A stretch of 64,000 nucleotides of DNA, from positions 69,499,416-69,563,415 of the forward strand of contig OX421966.1 in NCBI GenBank assembly GCA_949128115.1, given 5' to 3'. The stretch's first letter is position 1; the number at the start of each line of letters is the position of its first letter. Position numbers and translations under genes: made by a program. A model generated the notes under the pieces. The model saw only the letters and a list, made by a program, of their open reading frames with translations. It did not search any database and was not told the DNA's origin. The stretch comes from Anaspis maculata. Lineage: Eukaryota > Arthropoda > Insecta > Coleoptera > Scraptiidae. Positions 47,419 to 58,960 of the stretch are shown here, in pieces.

Positions 47419-47800
47419 CAGTGGCGTATCTAGGGTAAATTGCGCCCATGGCAAAACTGAGAATTGCGCCCCTGAATTAGGCTTTTTTTTCAGAATTCAG
47501 GCGGGCCAACGACAAATTAGGCCCTCCTATTAAGCTTTATCTGATTCAGATGAAAAAGTCGAGAGTTGGTCGTCTGTTTGGATGTATTGGTTTTGGTTTT
47601 TTCCCTTTCTCTCTTTCCCATTTCGCTCGTCAACACACGAATTATGCCCAACCTCGTGCCCAACAGTTCAAATATCTACAGTTTTCCATTTTTTCATTCT
47701 ACATTTTTCACATTTTCATTTTTTCCTCTCATTTGCGCCCTGAGGATCAAAGTGCGCCCATGGCACGTGCCCCATTTGCCCCCCCGTAGATACGCCTCTG
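47419..47800. mobile_element. hAT-type MITE, 382 bp, with 8-bp TSD
   Basis: The termini are CAGTGGCGTATCTAG and the inverted CTACGGGG-side end GTAGATACGCCTCTG, the common hAT pattern. A perfect TACCTAGT duplication lies at 47411-47418 and 47801-47808. Internal sub-repeats (GCGCCCATGGCA) occur near both ends. No transposase. The open frames inside are fortuitous. Confidence 0.9.
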
Positions 47801-48399
47801 TACCTAGTATCCTCTCCAATACGTCCCCGAACTGTCTCAAAATTGTTTAAAATTGCCTTGAATTTTCATCATTGTTTCAAAACATCCAGTTTCACTTTCA
47901 AGCTGTCTCATGTTACCGAAGTTTATCTCCAGGTTGCTTTAAGTTGTCTACAAGCTATCTAAAATTGTCTGAAAATCACATAGCCCGTCTACAAATTGCC
48001 CAAAGATTTCTATAAAATACATTGAATGTCTTTCTATTCCTTTTGATTCACTTTACCCTTTTATTCCTTGAAAGCTCAAAAGTCATGATGCCCTCCTTCT
48101 ATTATTGCTATCAGTGTAATGCTAGGTACCTTCAGATACCCTGTATAAAAATAGTTTTCATTAAATCCTATTGAATAACGCACGCATTATCAAGCATTAA
48201 TGGCTATTACTCATTCGGATGCTTTACGACACTCGCCAAGGCTCGTGTCGGCAAACTGCATCCTCATGAGTAAGAAGCAATCATTACCCGCTTGTTGAAT
48301 AATATACTATTTTACACCTAAAATAATATTTTACCTGATATCTTTTGTTGTGAAATACCCAGTAATACAAAAAAATAATACCGGTTAATTTTCTTACAG

Positions 48400-49451
48400 G
48401 CGGCTGGGAATGGCGCCCCCTCTACTGCCAGATCGAACGCGGCGACGGCCAACTTCACACGACGAAAATCACCAAAACCGCGATCGTCGCCTGGGCGACG
48501 ACCAATCACAGCGCCGACGACCGGCACGCCTACCACGACCCCGTCCTGCTGTCGTGCCGCGTCCCCTTCAACTCCGCGCCGGCAACGCTGCGCATCTCGA
48601 CGCAGCCTTGCCAACCGTCCGCGCAAAAATTCCCCATAAACCCCAACAGACGCCCGGAAAATCCGACCAACTTCACCGCGTGCGTCAAACCGCTCGACTT
48701 TCCTTACGACGCTTCGGCGAAGCTGCTCCAGTGGACGACCCTGAACAAAATCCTGGGCGCCGGCAAGTTCGACGTTTACGTCACAGATGCGTCAACTCCC
48801 ATGGCCGCCAACTTCAAGCTTGACGCAGTAACTTTCAGAAATCATTCCGTGATCGAACACAAAGACGTCAGCTTCGAAACGAAGATATGGCAGAGGAGAC
48901 GTTACGAACTGTTGATCTACAACGACTGCCTGTACCGCAACATCCACGCTTCCCGGTTCGTGGTTCCGGTCGACATCGACGAAATAATCGTGCCCAGACT
49001 GGCGGAAAGCTGGCACCGGTTGTCCGACCTGATGACCGGCGATTTTGCTTCGTTCAGCGTGCGGAACGCGTATTTTTTCAAACGCGACGCAACGGTTAAG
49101 TCTCGATCTCAAACGGACATTGTCGGCGGAAAGGTGGATTTTTTCGAGTACTACGTCAGAAGTGGGATAAGCCCGCGCGGGCACAGCGGCAAGAGCTTCG
49201 TGTCGACGCGGAACGCCCTGCTGGTGTCGAATCACCACGCTCTGGAGGCGCTGCGGCCCGGCGTCGGTCTGGTGGAGCATCTGGACGTGGGTCAAGTTCA
49301 GATGAACCATTACAAGGACGGCTGTGATGAAGTGCTGCTTCCCGAGTGCAAACGGTACATTTCTAGTGGGGACAAAGTGTTCGATAATGTTATCGACAGG
49401 TTCAAGTCCAGATTTTATAACGAGTACTTGGAAGTTGTCAAATCGCTGTGA
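48400..49451 (+). CDS. Glycosyltransferase family 92 protein, exon 2 (catalytic domain)
   Basis: This exon encodes residues 134-483 and ends at a TGA (49449-49451). The family 92 (former DUF23) domain starts near C228 in TACVKPLDFPYD, followed by KLLQWTTLNKILGAGKFDVYV. Catalytic-region landmarks are YNDCLYRN (residues 307-314) and VPVDIDEIIVP, with the metal-binding DxD at 325-327. Further C-terminal landmarks are GHSGKSFVSTRN and the NHYKDGCDE segment. Characterised family members such as nematode GALT-1 transfer galactose from UDP-galactose to N-glycan fucose in the Golgi. The acceptor here is unknown. The exon is much more GC-rich than its surroundings. The acceptor site TTTTCTTACAG|G keeps the phase of exon 1. 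It appears intact. Confidence 0.9.
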
Positions 49452-49473
49452 TGTTGATAAGATGTGAATGTGT

Positions 49474-49479
49474 AATAAA
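49474..49479 (+). terminator. Poly(A) signal of the glycosyltransferase gene
   Basis: AATAAA 23 bp after the stop codon, followed by a T/G-rich stretch (TTTGGTTGATTCATTTGAGG). This implies a very short 3' UTR. Confidence 0.7.
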
Positions 49480-49624
49480 ACTGCCACTTTGGTTGATTCA
49501 TTTGAGGTGTGCGTTTAATTGAAACCCAAATTGTATTATAGGCATTTAATTTTAAAAACAACATGTATAATGCCATCAGGCGGAAGAACAATGTTTATCT
49601 AAACTACGATAATGGAAAAACTAG

Positions 49625-50772
49625 ATACAGGGTGATTCACCACCAAATGGACATAGCCTGAGGGTAGGTCCAGTTTCTCCAGGCAAATCTCGATCTGGCT
49701 TTGGAAATTTCCTAACGCTGTTCGTTTTGAAGTTACAGGGTGATTCATGTATTTTGTCGATTTTTTGAATAAGCCATATCTTTAGAACGATTCAATGGAT
49801 TCGATTGAAATTTTGTGAGCTAATTCTACTATTGATAATTGACACATCGCCTGATCAACTAGTTCGAAATTTCCAGGGCCGGCCGTGATAAAAAACTTAA
49901 GGTTGTTTCAAAAAAGATGTTCTGTATGTATATTTTTCCAAAATTTTCAAAAAAATTGCTTGGCACCATTGAGCTGTCAATAAAATTTTGATGATCCTGA
50001 AAATTTTCAAGGTTAGGATTTCTTGTGAATTGATAATTTGAAATATTTGCAGATGATCTATATGACCTTAAAACTTCAGCCGTTTTGTCAAAAAAAACGT
50101 TTTCCAGTAACTAACTTTTTCGGAAAATTCATGTCACGTCCCTCAATTTCAGCTCAATGTGGAATAGAAGTTGAGTTGAGGGACGTAACAGATTTTTTTT
50201 CTAATTCTGATGAAATTTTTTTTGCTACCGAAAAAACGTGAAATTTTTTTTACAATTTTTTTGACGAAATGGTTGAAATTCAAGGTCATAATAGATCATT
50301 TGCGAATATTTTGAATTATCGATTTACAAAAAATCCTAACTTCAAAAATTTTCAGGATCATCAACATTTTATTGACAGCTCAATGGTGCCAAGCAAATTT
50401 TTTTGCGACGTCATCAGCATGTTTCATGTGGTTTCTGAATATGAAAATGAATTTTGAAAAATATGCGTACAGAATGTTTTTTTTTTGAAAAAAGCTTTCA
50501 ATTTGTTTTTCAAAGCCGGCCCTGGAAATTTTGAAGTCTTTGATGGGGCGATGTGTCAGCTATCAATGGCAGAATTAACTCACAAAATTTCAATCGAATC
50601 CATTCAGTCGTTCTGAAGATACAGCTTGTCAAAAAATTCTACGAAATACATGAATCACCCTGTAGCTTCGAAACGAACAACTTTATAGAAATTTCACAAC
50701 CAGATCCTGGTTCGCCTAGAGGAACTGGACCTACCCTTAAGCTATGTCCATTTGGTGGTGAATCACCCTGTA
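49625..50772. mobile_element. Foldback/MITE element H (TACAGGGTGATTCACC termini)
   Basis: The outer ends TACAGGGTGATTCACCACCA pair with the inverted end at 50772. A second pair of termini of the same type (TACAGGGTGATTCATG at 49734, partner ending at 50664) lies inside. The arms pair to the centre, for example GGATCATCAACATTTTATTG with AATAAAATTTTGATGATCC near 49980. Either one element carries repeated ends or one inserted into the other. Confidence 0.75.
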
Positions 50773-51264
50773 TAAATACTGAAAGCAAACCCCCCCCTTT
50801 CCCAATTCATTTAGCTGTGATACCATTAATAACTTTTGTAATAATAATAATAATAATAACTAATAACATTTATAGCTTTTGCTCAGGGATAAGACGACCC
50901 GGAGGGAGAGAAGAAGGAACTCATCAAAACACGCTCATTGCACAGGAATTGACATTTACTCAAGCAAAATAAGTGCAAAATAATTCTTTTATGGTTCTTT
51001 TCTCAAAACACCTAACACAGGACTGACAGAATTGCAAAATGACATGAAGTGAGCAACATGAACAAAAGCAATTCAAACACAACAAAAACACTATGTCAAA
51101 ACTGTCAGTCAAAGAAAAAAAAGAAGAGTGACGAATTCGGAAAAGGCGCCTCACAGGAAGAATTCGCCGAACAAACCAGTGAGTTAGGTCCAAAGAGAAA
51201 GACTCGCAAATATACGACAAATGAATGACTCGCGCCTCACTGATAATTTTAGGTATTCAATGTA

Positions 51265-51799
51265 TACAGGGTGATTCAAAAATGGCGCATTTCCTCCCGT
51301 GTACGTTGTGGGAGACGTTGAGGGAGCACGGAAAAAATAGTGAAAAAAAATTGGGTCATTTATCCTTCGAGTTATGAAGAGGTGAAGTTGAGAATTTAAC
51401 TTCTTCAGTTTGCATGATTTTAAAGCAAAGCACTGTTACTTTCCAAGAGTCACATGTCGTTAGTAGTTCCCAATTAAAAGTTTCTCTTGCAATTGAGATT
51501 TGAGTCGTATTTTCAAATTCCAAAATTCGTCTTTCACCTCAAAAGTGCCGTGAAAATACATTTGGCAAGTATGTTTGGTATGGTCTGGCAGGTTCTACGG
51601 AGTATCCAGGGCAACAATACAATAATGCTATTGTGATGTACCTCTTTGATCTAAAGGTGCCAGGTAGGTACTAATGCGATGCTGCCAGATTGGACCGATC
51701 TGTTTTTGTTAATAACTTGCAAATAGCAAATAACATGCTCCGTTAACGTCCACTATAACGTGCCCAAAAGAAAATGCGCCATTTTTGAATCACCCTGTA
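51265..51799. mobile_element. MITE element I, 535 bp, with 28-bp inverted ends
   Basis: TACAGGGTGATTCAAAAATG and onward at the left pairs with the inverted copy ending at 51799, at TA on both sides. The interior is not palindromic, unlike the other family members. Confidence 0.75.
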
Positions 51800-52459
51800 T
51801 AAGTATTGAAACAAAATCACAGAAACATCAGTAGATAAATGTATAAAATTCAACAAGGAATAAAATCCACAAGGTGTATAATAAAATCAACAATAATAAA
51901 ATATCAATGGGGATCGTGGAAAATACATAGGTACATCAAATAGCTGACAGAATTAGTAGTGAGCAGCGAAATGACATTAAAAAATTATAGAGTCACAAAA
52001 CAGACGGAGGTCAATTGACAGTAAATTCACGTGAAAATCAAATCATGACACAGACCAAAATACGGCGTACAAAAATTACAGTAAGTATGTACGTAACAAA
52101 CAAATTTCATACAAAAGAAATGACATGACCTTCAGCAAAATAATGACATAAAATGTGAATAAATAAGCTCAAATTCATACAAGGTGAAACTTGCGTGTGT
52201 TTAAAAATAGACTGCCAGAAAATAATGCGTGCGTATCAATTATCAGGCAAAAATGTAAACTAACCCAAATGATAATTTAGGTACAATCAAAATCCATTGC
52301 AATGTTCAAAAAGAGACTCAAGTAACACATACATGTAAGGGGGAATGAATAAAAATTATTACGTACCAGAGGAGCACAGACAAAATAAAACACAACTCTT
52401 TCGACTCGCAGAAGCCGAGAGAGTCCCTGTATTTTGTGCGCCCAGCGCTAGTTCCCTAA
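51800..52459. other. Non-coding, no recognised feature
   Basis: A-rich intergenic sequence with no supported gene or paired repeat. Confidence 0.4.
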
Positions 52460-53261
52460 GGCAGCAGTCACACTGGAGCCATCACAACCCACTGCCACCC
52501 ACCACCACCCACTACCACCAAGCAAAATAATCCGGCATGGTCTCACTGAGCCACCGTCCAGCGTCCACCATTAACCACCGTTTCCCAGTCCTGGGGAGTT
52601 TTATATAATCCGTACTACAATTCTGTAACGAAAGTTGCCTGAAAATCACGATTTTAGGCAACATTCGCTACATCAGTGTACTGCGGAATGTATTTTACTC
52701 CCAGGGACTTTTCTCACACGATTCAAGAATAGCGGCCCAGCTCATGACAAAATTGACAAGTTATGTGATTGCAATGATTTCGTCCGATGACTCAGATACC
52801 GACGAAGTTGTAGCTTTATACTACATCTCGAAAAAAATCCGTAAAAAACGCCGGAACATGTGGGTGCGTCAAATGTTTCTCGATAGAGAACAACTAGGAG
52901 AATTTCATCAATTAGTGCCGCAGCTTGTTGATGATGGAGAACAATTTTACAGTTATTACCGTATGAACAAGAGATGTTACAACTTGTTAGTGACAAAAGT
53001 AAAACCTTTGTTCTCTTCGGGGCATACACATTGTATGTTGTATGTATACACAAAATGTTTGTTCTGCATGCGCATCAAGATGCGTATTGTTAACCACCGA
53101 CCACTGACCACCACTTTGAAAATTTCAAACACATGGCCACCGGTGGTCACCGGGCGGTGGTAAGAGGTGGCTGCAGTGTGACCAGCATCATTACATTGTG
53201 TGCGTTTGATTTTTGGTTGATGGTAGTGGGTGGTGGTGGGTGGCTCAGTGTGACTGCTGCC
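52460..53261. mobile_element. PIF/Harbinger derivative, 802 bp, with TAA TSD
   Basis: The ends GGCAGCAGTCACACTG and CAGTGTGACTGCTGCC are a perfect 16-bp inverted repeat. TAA flanks both sides (52457-52459 and 53262-53264), the usual 3-bp Harbinger duplication. The subterminal CCACCCACCACCACCCAC is also mirrored. It carries part of the transposase, so it arose by internal deletion of an autonomous copy. Confidence 0.88.
52744..53025 (+). pseudogene. Harbinger transposase N-terminal fragment
   Basis: The frame includes RREMWVRQ-like NMWVRQMFLDREQLGEFHQL, then LVDDGEQFYSYYRMNKRCYN and LLVTKVKPLF. It corresponds to the region upstream of the DDE domain in HARBI1-type transposases. After that it runs into unrelated sequence. 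The catalytic triad and the partner Myb-like gene are absent, so no activity is expected. Confidence 0.75.
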
Positions 53262-53347
53262 TAAAAGACATAAAACTCCCCTTTCCCCTCCACCCACGAC
53301 GAGGCTATGAACTCCACAAATCTCGTCACATTCCAATAATTCGAACA

Positions 53348-54429
53348 TACCGGGTGATCATTTGAAAACTATCCACCTGCAATAACTCCCGATTTCTAGT
53401 CAAAATTCCTTCAAGCAAAAACAGGTCGATTCTTATATCGAGGGGGACATTCAAAACATACATTGGCAAATTTCTATATTCACCCCCCTCGCCCCCACCC
53501 ACCCCAACTTTAAAATTTCAAATGACACTACCTACCTTGCCATACATCAAATTGAAGAGAATTAAATTTTCTTTCGGAAAAAATATTTCCAAAATTTTTA
53601 ACTCCACCCCTTTTTTTTCTAAAAATTCTTTGACTGTCCCATTTTATATTCTGGATCCCTCATTTTTTTCTCAATTTATTCGGCGTCATCCTAGATAGCA
53701 TCGAAGAAGAAAATTTTCGGTGGGAAAAGAACTACTCAAATTCACCCCATTGCTCTCCCCCACCTCAACTCCCAAATTTAACAAAACACCACCTACTTTG
53801 TGATACATCAAATTGAAGGGAATTGAATTATTCATCTGAAAAGGATTGTTTTGAAATTTTCTACCCCTCCCCCAATAAATTGGTCATTTCGAGTATTCTA
53901 GGGGGGAAATGGGGGGCTTTAAAAATTGTGAAAAATCTTTTTCATGAAGAGAATTCAATTTCCTTCAATTTGATGTATTACAAAGTGGGTATTGACATTT
54001 TAGATTTTTAAGGTCAGGTGGGGGGAGCGAAGGGGTGAATTTGGGTGGCACTTTTTTCATAGAATTTTTTTTTTGATGCTGTGCCGGATATCGTTGAATG
54101 TAATGAAGGGAAATGGAGGTCAAGAATATCAACTTTGACACTGAGAGAATTTTAGGAAGAACGGGGGGGTAGGGTTGAAAAATTTCGAAATATTTTTTTT
54201 AGAAAGAGAATTTGATTTTCTTCAATTTGATGTATCGCAAGGTAGGTGGTGTCATTTGAAATTTCAAAGTTGGGGTGAGTGGGGGCGAGGGGGCTTAAGA
54301 TATAAATTCTCCAATGTATATTTTAGATGCCCCCCTCGATATGAAAATCGACCTGTTTTTGCTCAAAGACATTTGCACTAGAAATCGGGAGATATTGCAG
54401 GTGGATAGTTTTCAAATGATCACCCGGTA
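53348..54429. mobile_element. Foldback/MITE element K (TACCGGGTGATCATTTG termini)
   Basis: Both ends are TA-flanked and inverted. The arms pair over most of the 1.08 kb, with CCTGCAATAACTCCCGATTT near 53380 matching the region near 54400. The internal halves contain repeated CCCCTCGCCCCCACCCACCC-like tracts. Older pieces of the family lie at 40340-40860. Confidence 0.78.
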
Positions 54430-54702
54430 TACAAATTTTTAAAGCTACAGACGGCGCACTTATAGCTAAAATATTTGAAATAAAATAGGGCGAAACACTA
54501 CAAACTTTTAAAAATACCCGGTTCTAAATGTTTTTCAAATATTTTTGGCAAATATTGTACAAATATCAAGAAGCGGGACATCAAAACATTCAATAAATAT
54601 TTATACAATATTCTCTGAATACATTCCAATATTTCGTAAATAATTTAGTATTTGACTTTTAATCGAGGGGTCAACCACCAGTGGAAATCACTGTACATTT
54701 TC

Positions 54703-54870
54703 TTGGAAATACTATGGAAATACTTGGAAATAGATGGAAATACTATGGAAATACTTGGAAATAGATGGAAATACTATGGAAATACTTGGAAATACTATGG
54801 AAATACTATGGAAATACTTGAAAATACCTGGAAATACTTTGGAAATACTTGGAAATACTTTGGAAATATT
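54703..54870. repeat. Minisatellite (TGGAAATACT)n, left
   Basis: ATGGAAATACTTGGAAATACT-type units of 10-11 bp alternate in pairs over about 170 bp. Three frames are open through it because the unit lacks stops, which creates spurious GNTWKYYG-type ORFs. Confidence 0.9.
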
Positions 54871-55160
54871 CCATATATACTTGGTCATAACTGCCGAAAT
54901 TTAATTCCTAGTGAAGCCTGTGACAACTAGAACAGGTCTCTACGGTCGTTGTACTTATGAACTACTGGACAAATTAGTAGACGGTTTAAAAAAAAACGTC
55001 TGAATTTGAAGGCCAATAACTTTTGTGTGCACATAAGGCGACTTTTAATTACGTTTCTTGAGTCGGTCAGTTCCATTTCTCTCTTAGACATAGGTATATC
55101 CCATGAAAGGAAACATCAAGAAACTCAAGATGAAGTTTCTACAGGGTTATAATATGTATG

Positions 55161-56085
55161 TACAGGTGTCCGGGAATAAGTGTTACAAAACTTACAGGGA
55201 CATAGAAAAACAAGAAATAAGGGGACTCTTGTTGATAAACATACCCTCGCAAATGTATAATAACAGAGATACAGGCCTTCAAAGTTGTTTTTTGAAAACA
55301 GTTTTCTTTGCATAACTTTTGAACCGTTCAACTGATTTTATTCAAATTCAAACAAAAGTTCACTAAAATAAGTTTTCATTGAACAATAATAACGAATTTC
55401 ATCAAATATTTTTAGGGGCGGAAAATAATAGGAAGTACCCTCCATCTTTCCCCTAATTTTGAACCACCCTAAATATTCTTGGAAACGGTTTCAATTCTTG
55501 AATTCTGCGTCTAATTCTCAGAGAAAAGTCACTTCTGCAAAATTTTGATTAGAGGCTTCATTTTGAAAATGTTTTTTTCTGAAAAACTCCATGTTTCTCA
55601 GCGAAAATGGTGATTTATCAAATTAAAACACCCAGAAAACTTATTCCAGTTGACGAATCATGAGTTTTCTTGAATATTAATTTTTAGGCCCAGGAAAGTG
55701 GCGATTTCGAGATATTTTCCAATATTTCAAACCCAAATATCTCGAAAACGAAGCCTCTTAGCAAAATTTTGCAGAAGTAACTTTTTTCTTTAAATTGAAC
55801 GTAAAATTTAAAAATAAAAACAATCTTCAAAAATATTCGGGGAGGTCAAAAATAGGGGTAAAAGGGGGAGGGCACCCCCTTATATCTTCGCCCCTAAAAA
55901 TGCTTGATAAAATGTAGTATTATTGTTCAATAGAGACCTGTTTCGGTGAACTTTGGTTTGAATTTGACTGAAATCGGTTGAACGATTCAAATGTTATGCA
56001 AAAAAAACTGTTGAGAAAAGTCCCCTTATTTTCAAATTTTCTATCTCCCTGTGAGTTTTATAACACTTATTCCGGGACACCTGTA
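55161..56085. mobile_element. Palindromic element P1 (TACAGGTGTCCGGGAATAAG termini)
   Basis: The ends are TA-flanked inverted repeats. The arms carry the AGGCCTTCAAAGTTG and AAACCCAAATATCTCG type blocks shared with the family at 34706-36256. The right TA directly abuts the next element. Confidence 0.7.
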
Positions 56086-57484
56086 TACAGGTTGGTGTCC
56101 GGTATTTATTCGCGGAAACTTTGGCAATCAACAAGAGCATATAATAGCTATTCACCATTCAAGTGTTAGAAGTGACAGAGATCATTTTGTGAGCGGGAAC
56201 CCCGCAAACAACATAAGACACTTTTAACGCGTGTATCGTACAAGATTTTATCTACAATGGTCTTTGAAATGTTTGATAAATGTCAGAATTTATTGAAAAT
56301 ATGACAGGAACGCGCAGGATCATCACTTTTAGCACGTCGCCCATGACGACGTGTTAGAAGTGACGGGTATTATTTAACGCTTGTAGATAATAGCTATTTA
56401 CGATACGAGTGTTAAAAGTGACAGGTATTATTTTGTGAGCGGGGACGCTTGTGAAACGACAATTAGCGAGTAGAGCAACCCCGCGAACAAAATAAGACAC
56501 TTTTAACCCGTGTATCGTACAGGATTTTATCTACAATGGTCTTTGAAATGTTTGGTAAATGTCAGAATTTATTGAAAATATGGCAGGAATGCGCAGAATC
56601 ATCATTTTTTCACGTCGCCCATGACGACGTGCTAAAAGTGACGGGTATTATTTAACGCTTGTAGATAAGAATAGATAGACTTTCCTCAAACACTCTGTTC
56701 AAAATCAAAAAATAACAGCGATAATATAGCCTTTCAAAGCTGAAATTGAAAGATCTTTTTTTTGCATAATTTATGAACTGTTCAACTGGATTTTGTTCCA
56801 ATTTGGACCAAAGTTTTACTAAAATATGTCTCTATTGAATAATGATAACGCATTTTATCTAACATGTTTTGGGGCGCAAATAATAGGGGGTGACCTACCC
56901 TTTTTCCCCCCATTTTAAAGCCTCCAATTATTTTTGGAAATCGTTCCATCTTTTTGATCCTACGTTCAACTTGAAAAAAAAGTTCCTTCTGCAAAATTTT
57001 GATAAGAGGCTTCATTTTTGAGCTATTTTGATTTGAAACTTGGGGAAACATCTTGAAAATTCCACTCTGAAAGGTCTAAAAATTGAAATAGAAAAAAAAA
57101 ATGATTTCTTAGATCCAGAATCCAAATCCAAGTTTTCTAGGTTTTCACGAAGTGAAATTCAAAAATTGGAACGATTTCCAAAAATAATCAGGGTAGTGAA
57201 AAATAGGGTAAGTAACCCTATTACCTTTGCCCTTAAAAATGTTCGATAAGATGCGTTTTCATTTTTCAATAGAGACATAATTATTCGAGTAAACTTTGGT
57301 TTAAATTTGAACAAAATCGGTTGAACGGTTCGGAAGTTATGCAAAAAAACAATTTCCAAGTTAAACTTTGAAGGCCTATATTTCCGTGATTGTTCGTTTT
57401 TGAACAGGGTGTTTTGGGGAAAGTCTTTTTTTGATTCTCTATCGATTGCCAAGGTTTCCGCCATTAAACACCGGACACCCTGTA
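56086..57484. mobile_element. Composite element P2, holding a further palindrome P3
   Basis: The termini TACAGGTTGGTGTCCGGT and the inverted ACACCGGACACCCTGTA extend as GCGGAAACTTTGGCAATC and its partner near 57450. An inner palindrome (P3, about 56680-57425) has AGACTTTCCTCAAACACTCT paired with GGGTGTTTTGGGGAAAGTCT. The left third holds a tandem duplication (56166-56668). Confidence 0.65.
56166..56668. repeat. Two-copy tandem duplication, period 279 bp
   Basis: GTGTATCGTACA followed by ATTTTATCTACAATGGTCT recurs 279 bp later with few changes. Each copy includes the perfect hairpin CACGTCG-CCCATGA-CGACGTG. Confidence 0.8.
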
Positions 57485-58512
57485 CAGGGTGTGTCCCGGA
57501 ATAAGGGTTACAAGACTCACAGGGAAGTAGAGAATTCAAAAATAAGGAAAATTTTTTTAAATTTATACCATCGCAAAAGTATAATTGTTGTTTTTTGAAA
57601 ACAGATTTTTTTTGCATATCTTTGAACCGTTCAACCGACTCTATTCAAATTCAAATCAAAGTATAGTCTACTGAAATATGTCTAATAACGTTCAACAATA
57701 ATAACGCATTTCATCAAACATTTCCAGGGGCGAAGGTAATAGAGAATATCCTCCCCCTTTCTCCCTTATTTTTCAACACCCTAATTATTTTTGAGAATGG
57801 TTCCAATTTTAAATTTCTGCGTTTAATTTAGAGACAAAAGTTACTTCTGCAAAATTTTGATTAGAGGCTTTGCTTTCGAGATATTTGGGTTTGAAATTTT
57901 GGAGAACATCTCGAAATCGCCACTTTCAAAGTCATGAAAATTAAAATCCAATAAAACTCGTGATTCCTCAACTGAAATAACTTCTTGAGGTGTTTCAAGT
58001 CGATAAACCACCTCTCATTTTTAGTTGAAGACGAGGTGTTTTCAGGAAAAAACACTTTGAGCTCTGGAAAATAGCGATTTCGAGTTTCAAAGTTTCAAAC
58101 CCAAATATCTCGAAAATGGAGTCTGTAGTCAAAATTTTGTTACTACTGCGTTATTATTGTTCAATACAGTAAGCTTTGGTTCGACTTTGAATAAAATCGG
58201 TGGATTGTTCCAAAAGTTATGCAAAAAGTACCGTTTTTGAAAAACCATTTGAAAGCCTGTATCTCTGTTATTTTACGTTTGCGAGGGTATATCTATTGAG
58301 AAAAATCCCCTTATTTTTCAATTCTCTATCTCAAGCCAAAAAAGTTTCAAAAGTTATGCAAAGTAACTATTTAAAAAAAAACATTTTTGACGGCCTCTAT
58401 CTCCGTTATCATAATTACGTTTGCGAGGTATGTTTATTGCGAAAAGTTCCCTCATTTTTCAATCCTCCATCTCCCTGTGAATTTGGTAACTCATATTCCG
58501 GGACAGCCTGTA
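57483..58512. mobile_element. Palindromic element P4 (same family as P1)
   Basis: It begins TACAGGGTGTGTCCCGGAAT and ends with the inverted ATTCCGGGACAGCCTGTA. The arms match P1, but the right half contains an extra partial repeat of the arm (about 58330-58400). Confidence 0.65.
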
Positions 58513-58796
58513 GAAATCGGTGCCCTCAACGGTTTAGGAATTTCTTGGTGCGGAAGTCTAACAATGAAGATATGAATTTTCATATTAAGTGATGTAGATT
58601 TGGCCCATCGGGACACGGGCTAATTCTAGTTGTGATTTTGAGAAATTAAAATTGTGCACGGTTGTTCCCACAACCTTTTTGCAAATTGTGATAGGTACAA
58701 ACACACAATTTGGTACACGTAGGTACCCTCCAAACTAGCTACCTACGTGTAACAAATTTCAAACTTTGCCCCTGAAAGGTAGGCAATCTGCGAACG

Positions 58797-58960
58797 GAAA
58801 TACTTGGGAATACTATGGAAATACTTGGAAATACTATGGAAATACCTGGAAATACTATGGAAATATTTGGAAATACCATGGAAATACTTGGAAATACTAT
58901 GGAAATACTTGGAAATATTTGGAAATACTTGGAAATATATTGGAAATACCTGGAAATACA
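58797..58960. repeat. Minisatellite (TGGAAATACT)n, right
   Basis: Same unit and same orientation as the left array at 54703-54870, just inside the right end of the 4.4 kb element. Confidence 0.9.

Larger units (their letters stand above)
40900..48020. repeat. Dispersed degenerate minisatellite rich in TGTCTCAAA
   Basis: Imperfect units of about 20-25 bp with the core (A)TTGTCTCAAA or CTCCAAAT recur at 40920-41110, 43060-43730, 44440-44600, 47080-47130 and 47820-48020. The larger insertions separate the blocks. It looks like one old tandem array broken up by transposons. Unit length and limits are rough. Confidence 0.45.
6996..48399 (+). other. Giant intron (41.4 kb) of the glycosyltransferase gene
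   Basis: The donor is GTAGGT at 6996 and the acceptor is TTTTCTTACAG ending at 48399. The reading frame continues across it. The intron holds about 10 kb of satellite DNA, a 4.3 kb LINE, an I-type LINE, Penelope and Gypsy fragments and many palindromic elements. No host exon was recognised inside, although a small internal exon could be missed. Confidence 0.7.

Noticed and set aside
47550..47850. Two plus-strand ORFs of 79 and 94 residues
   Set aside because: They lie inside the hAT MITE and cross its end. No protein similarity recognised.
48318..49487. Minus-strand ORFs of 102 and 231 residues and a plus-strand 137-residue ORF
   Set aside because: Shadow frames of GC-rich glycosyltransferase exon 2. 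No motifs of their own.
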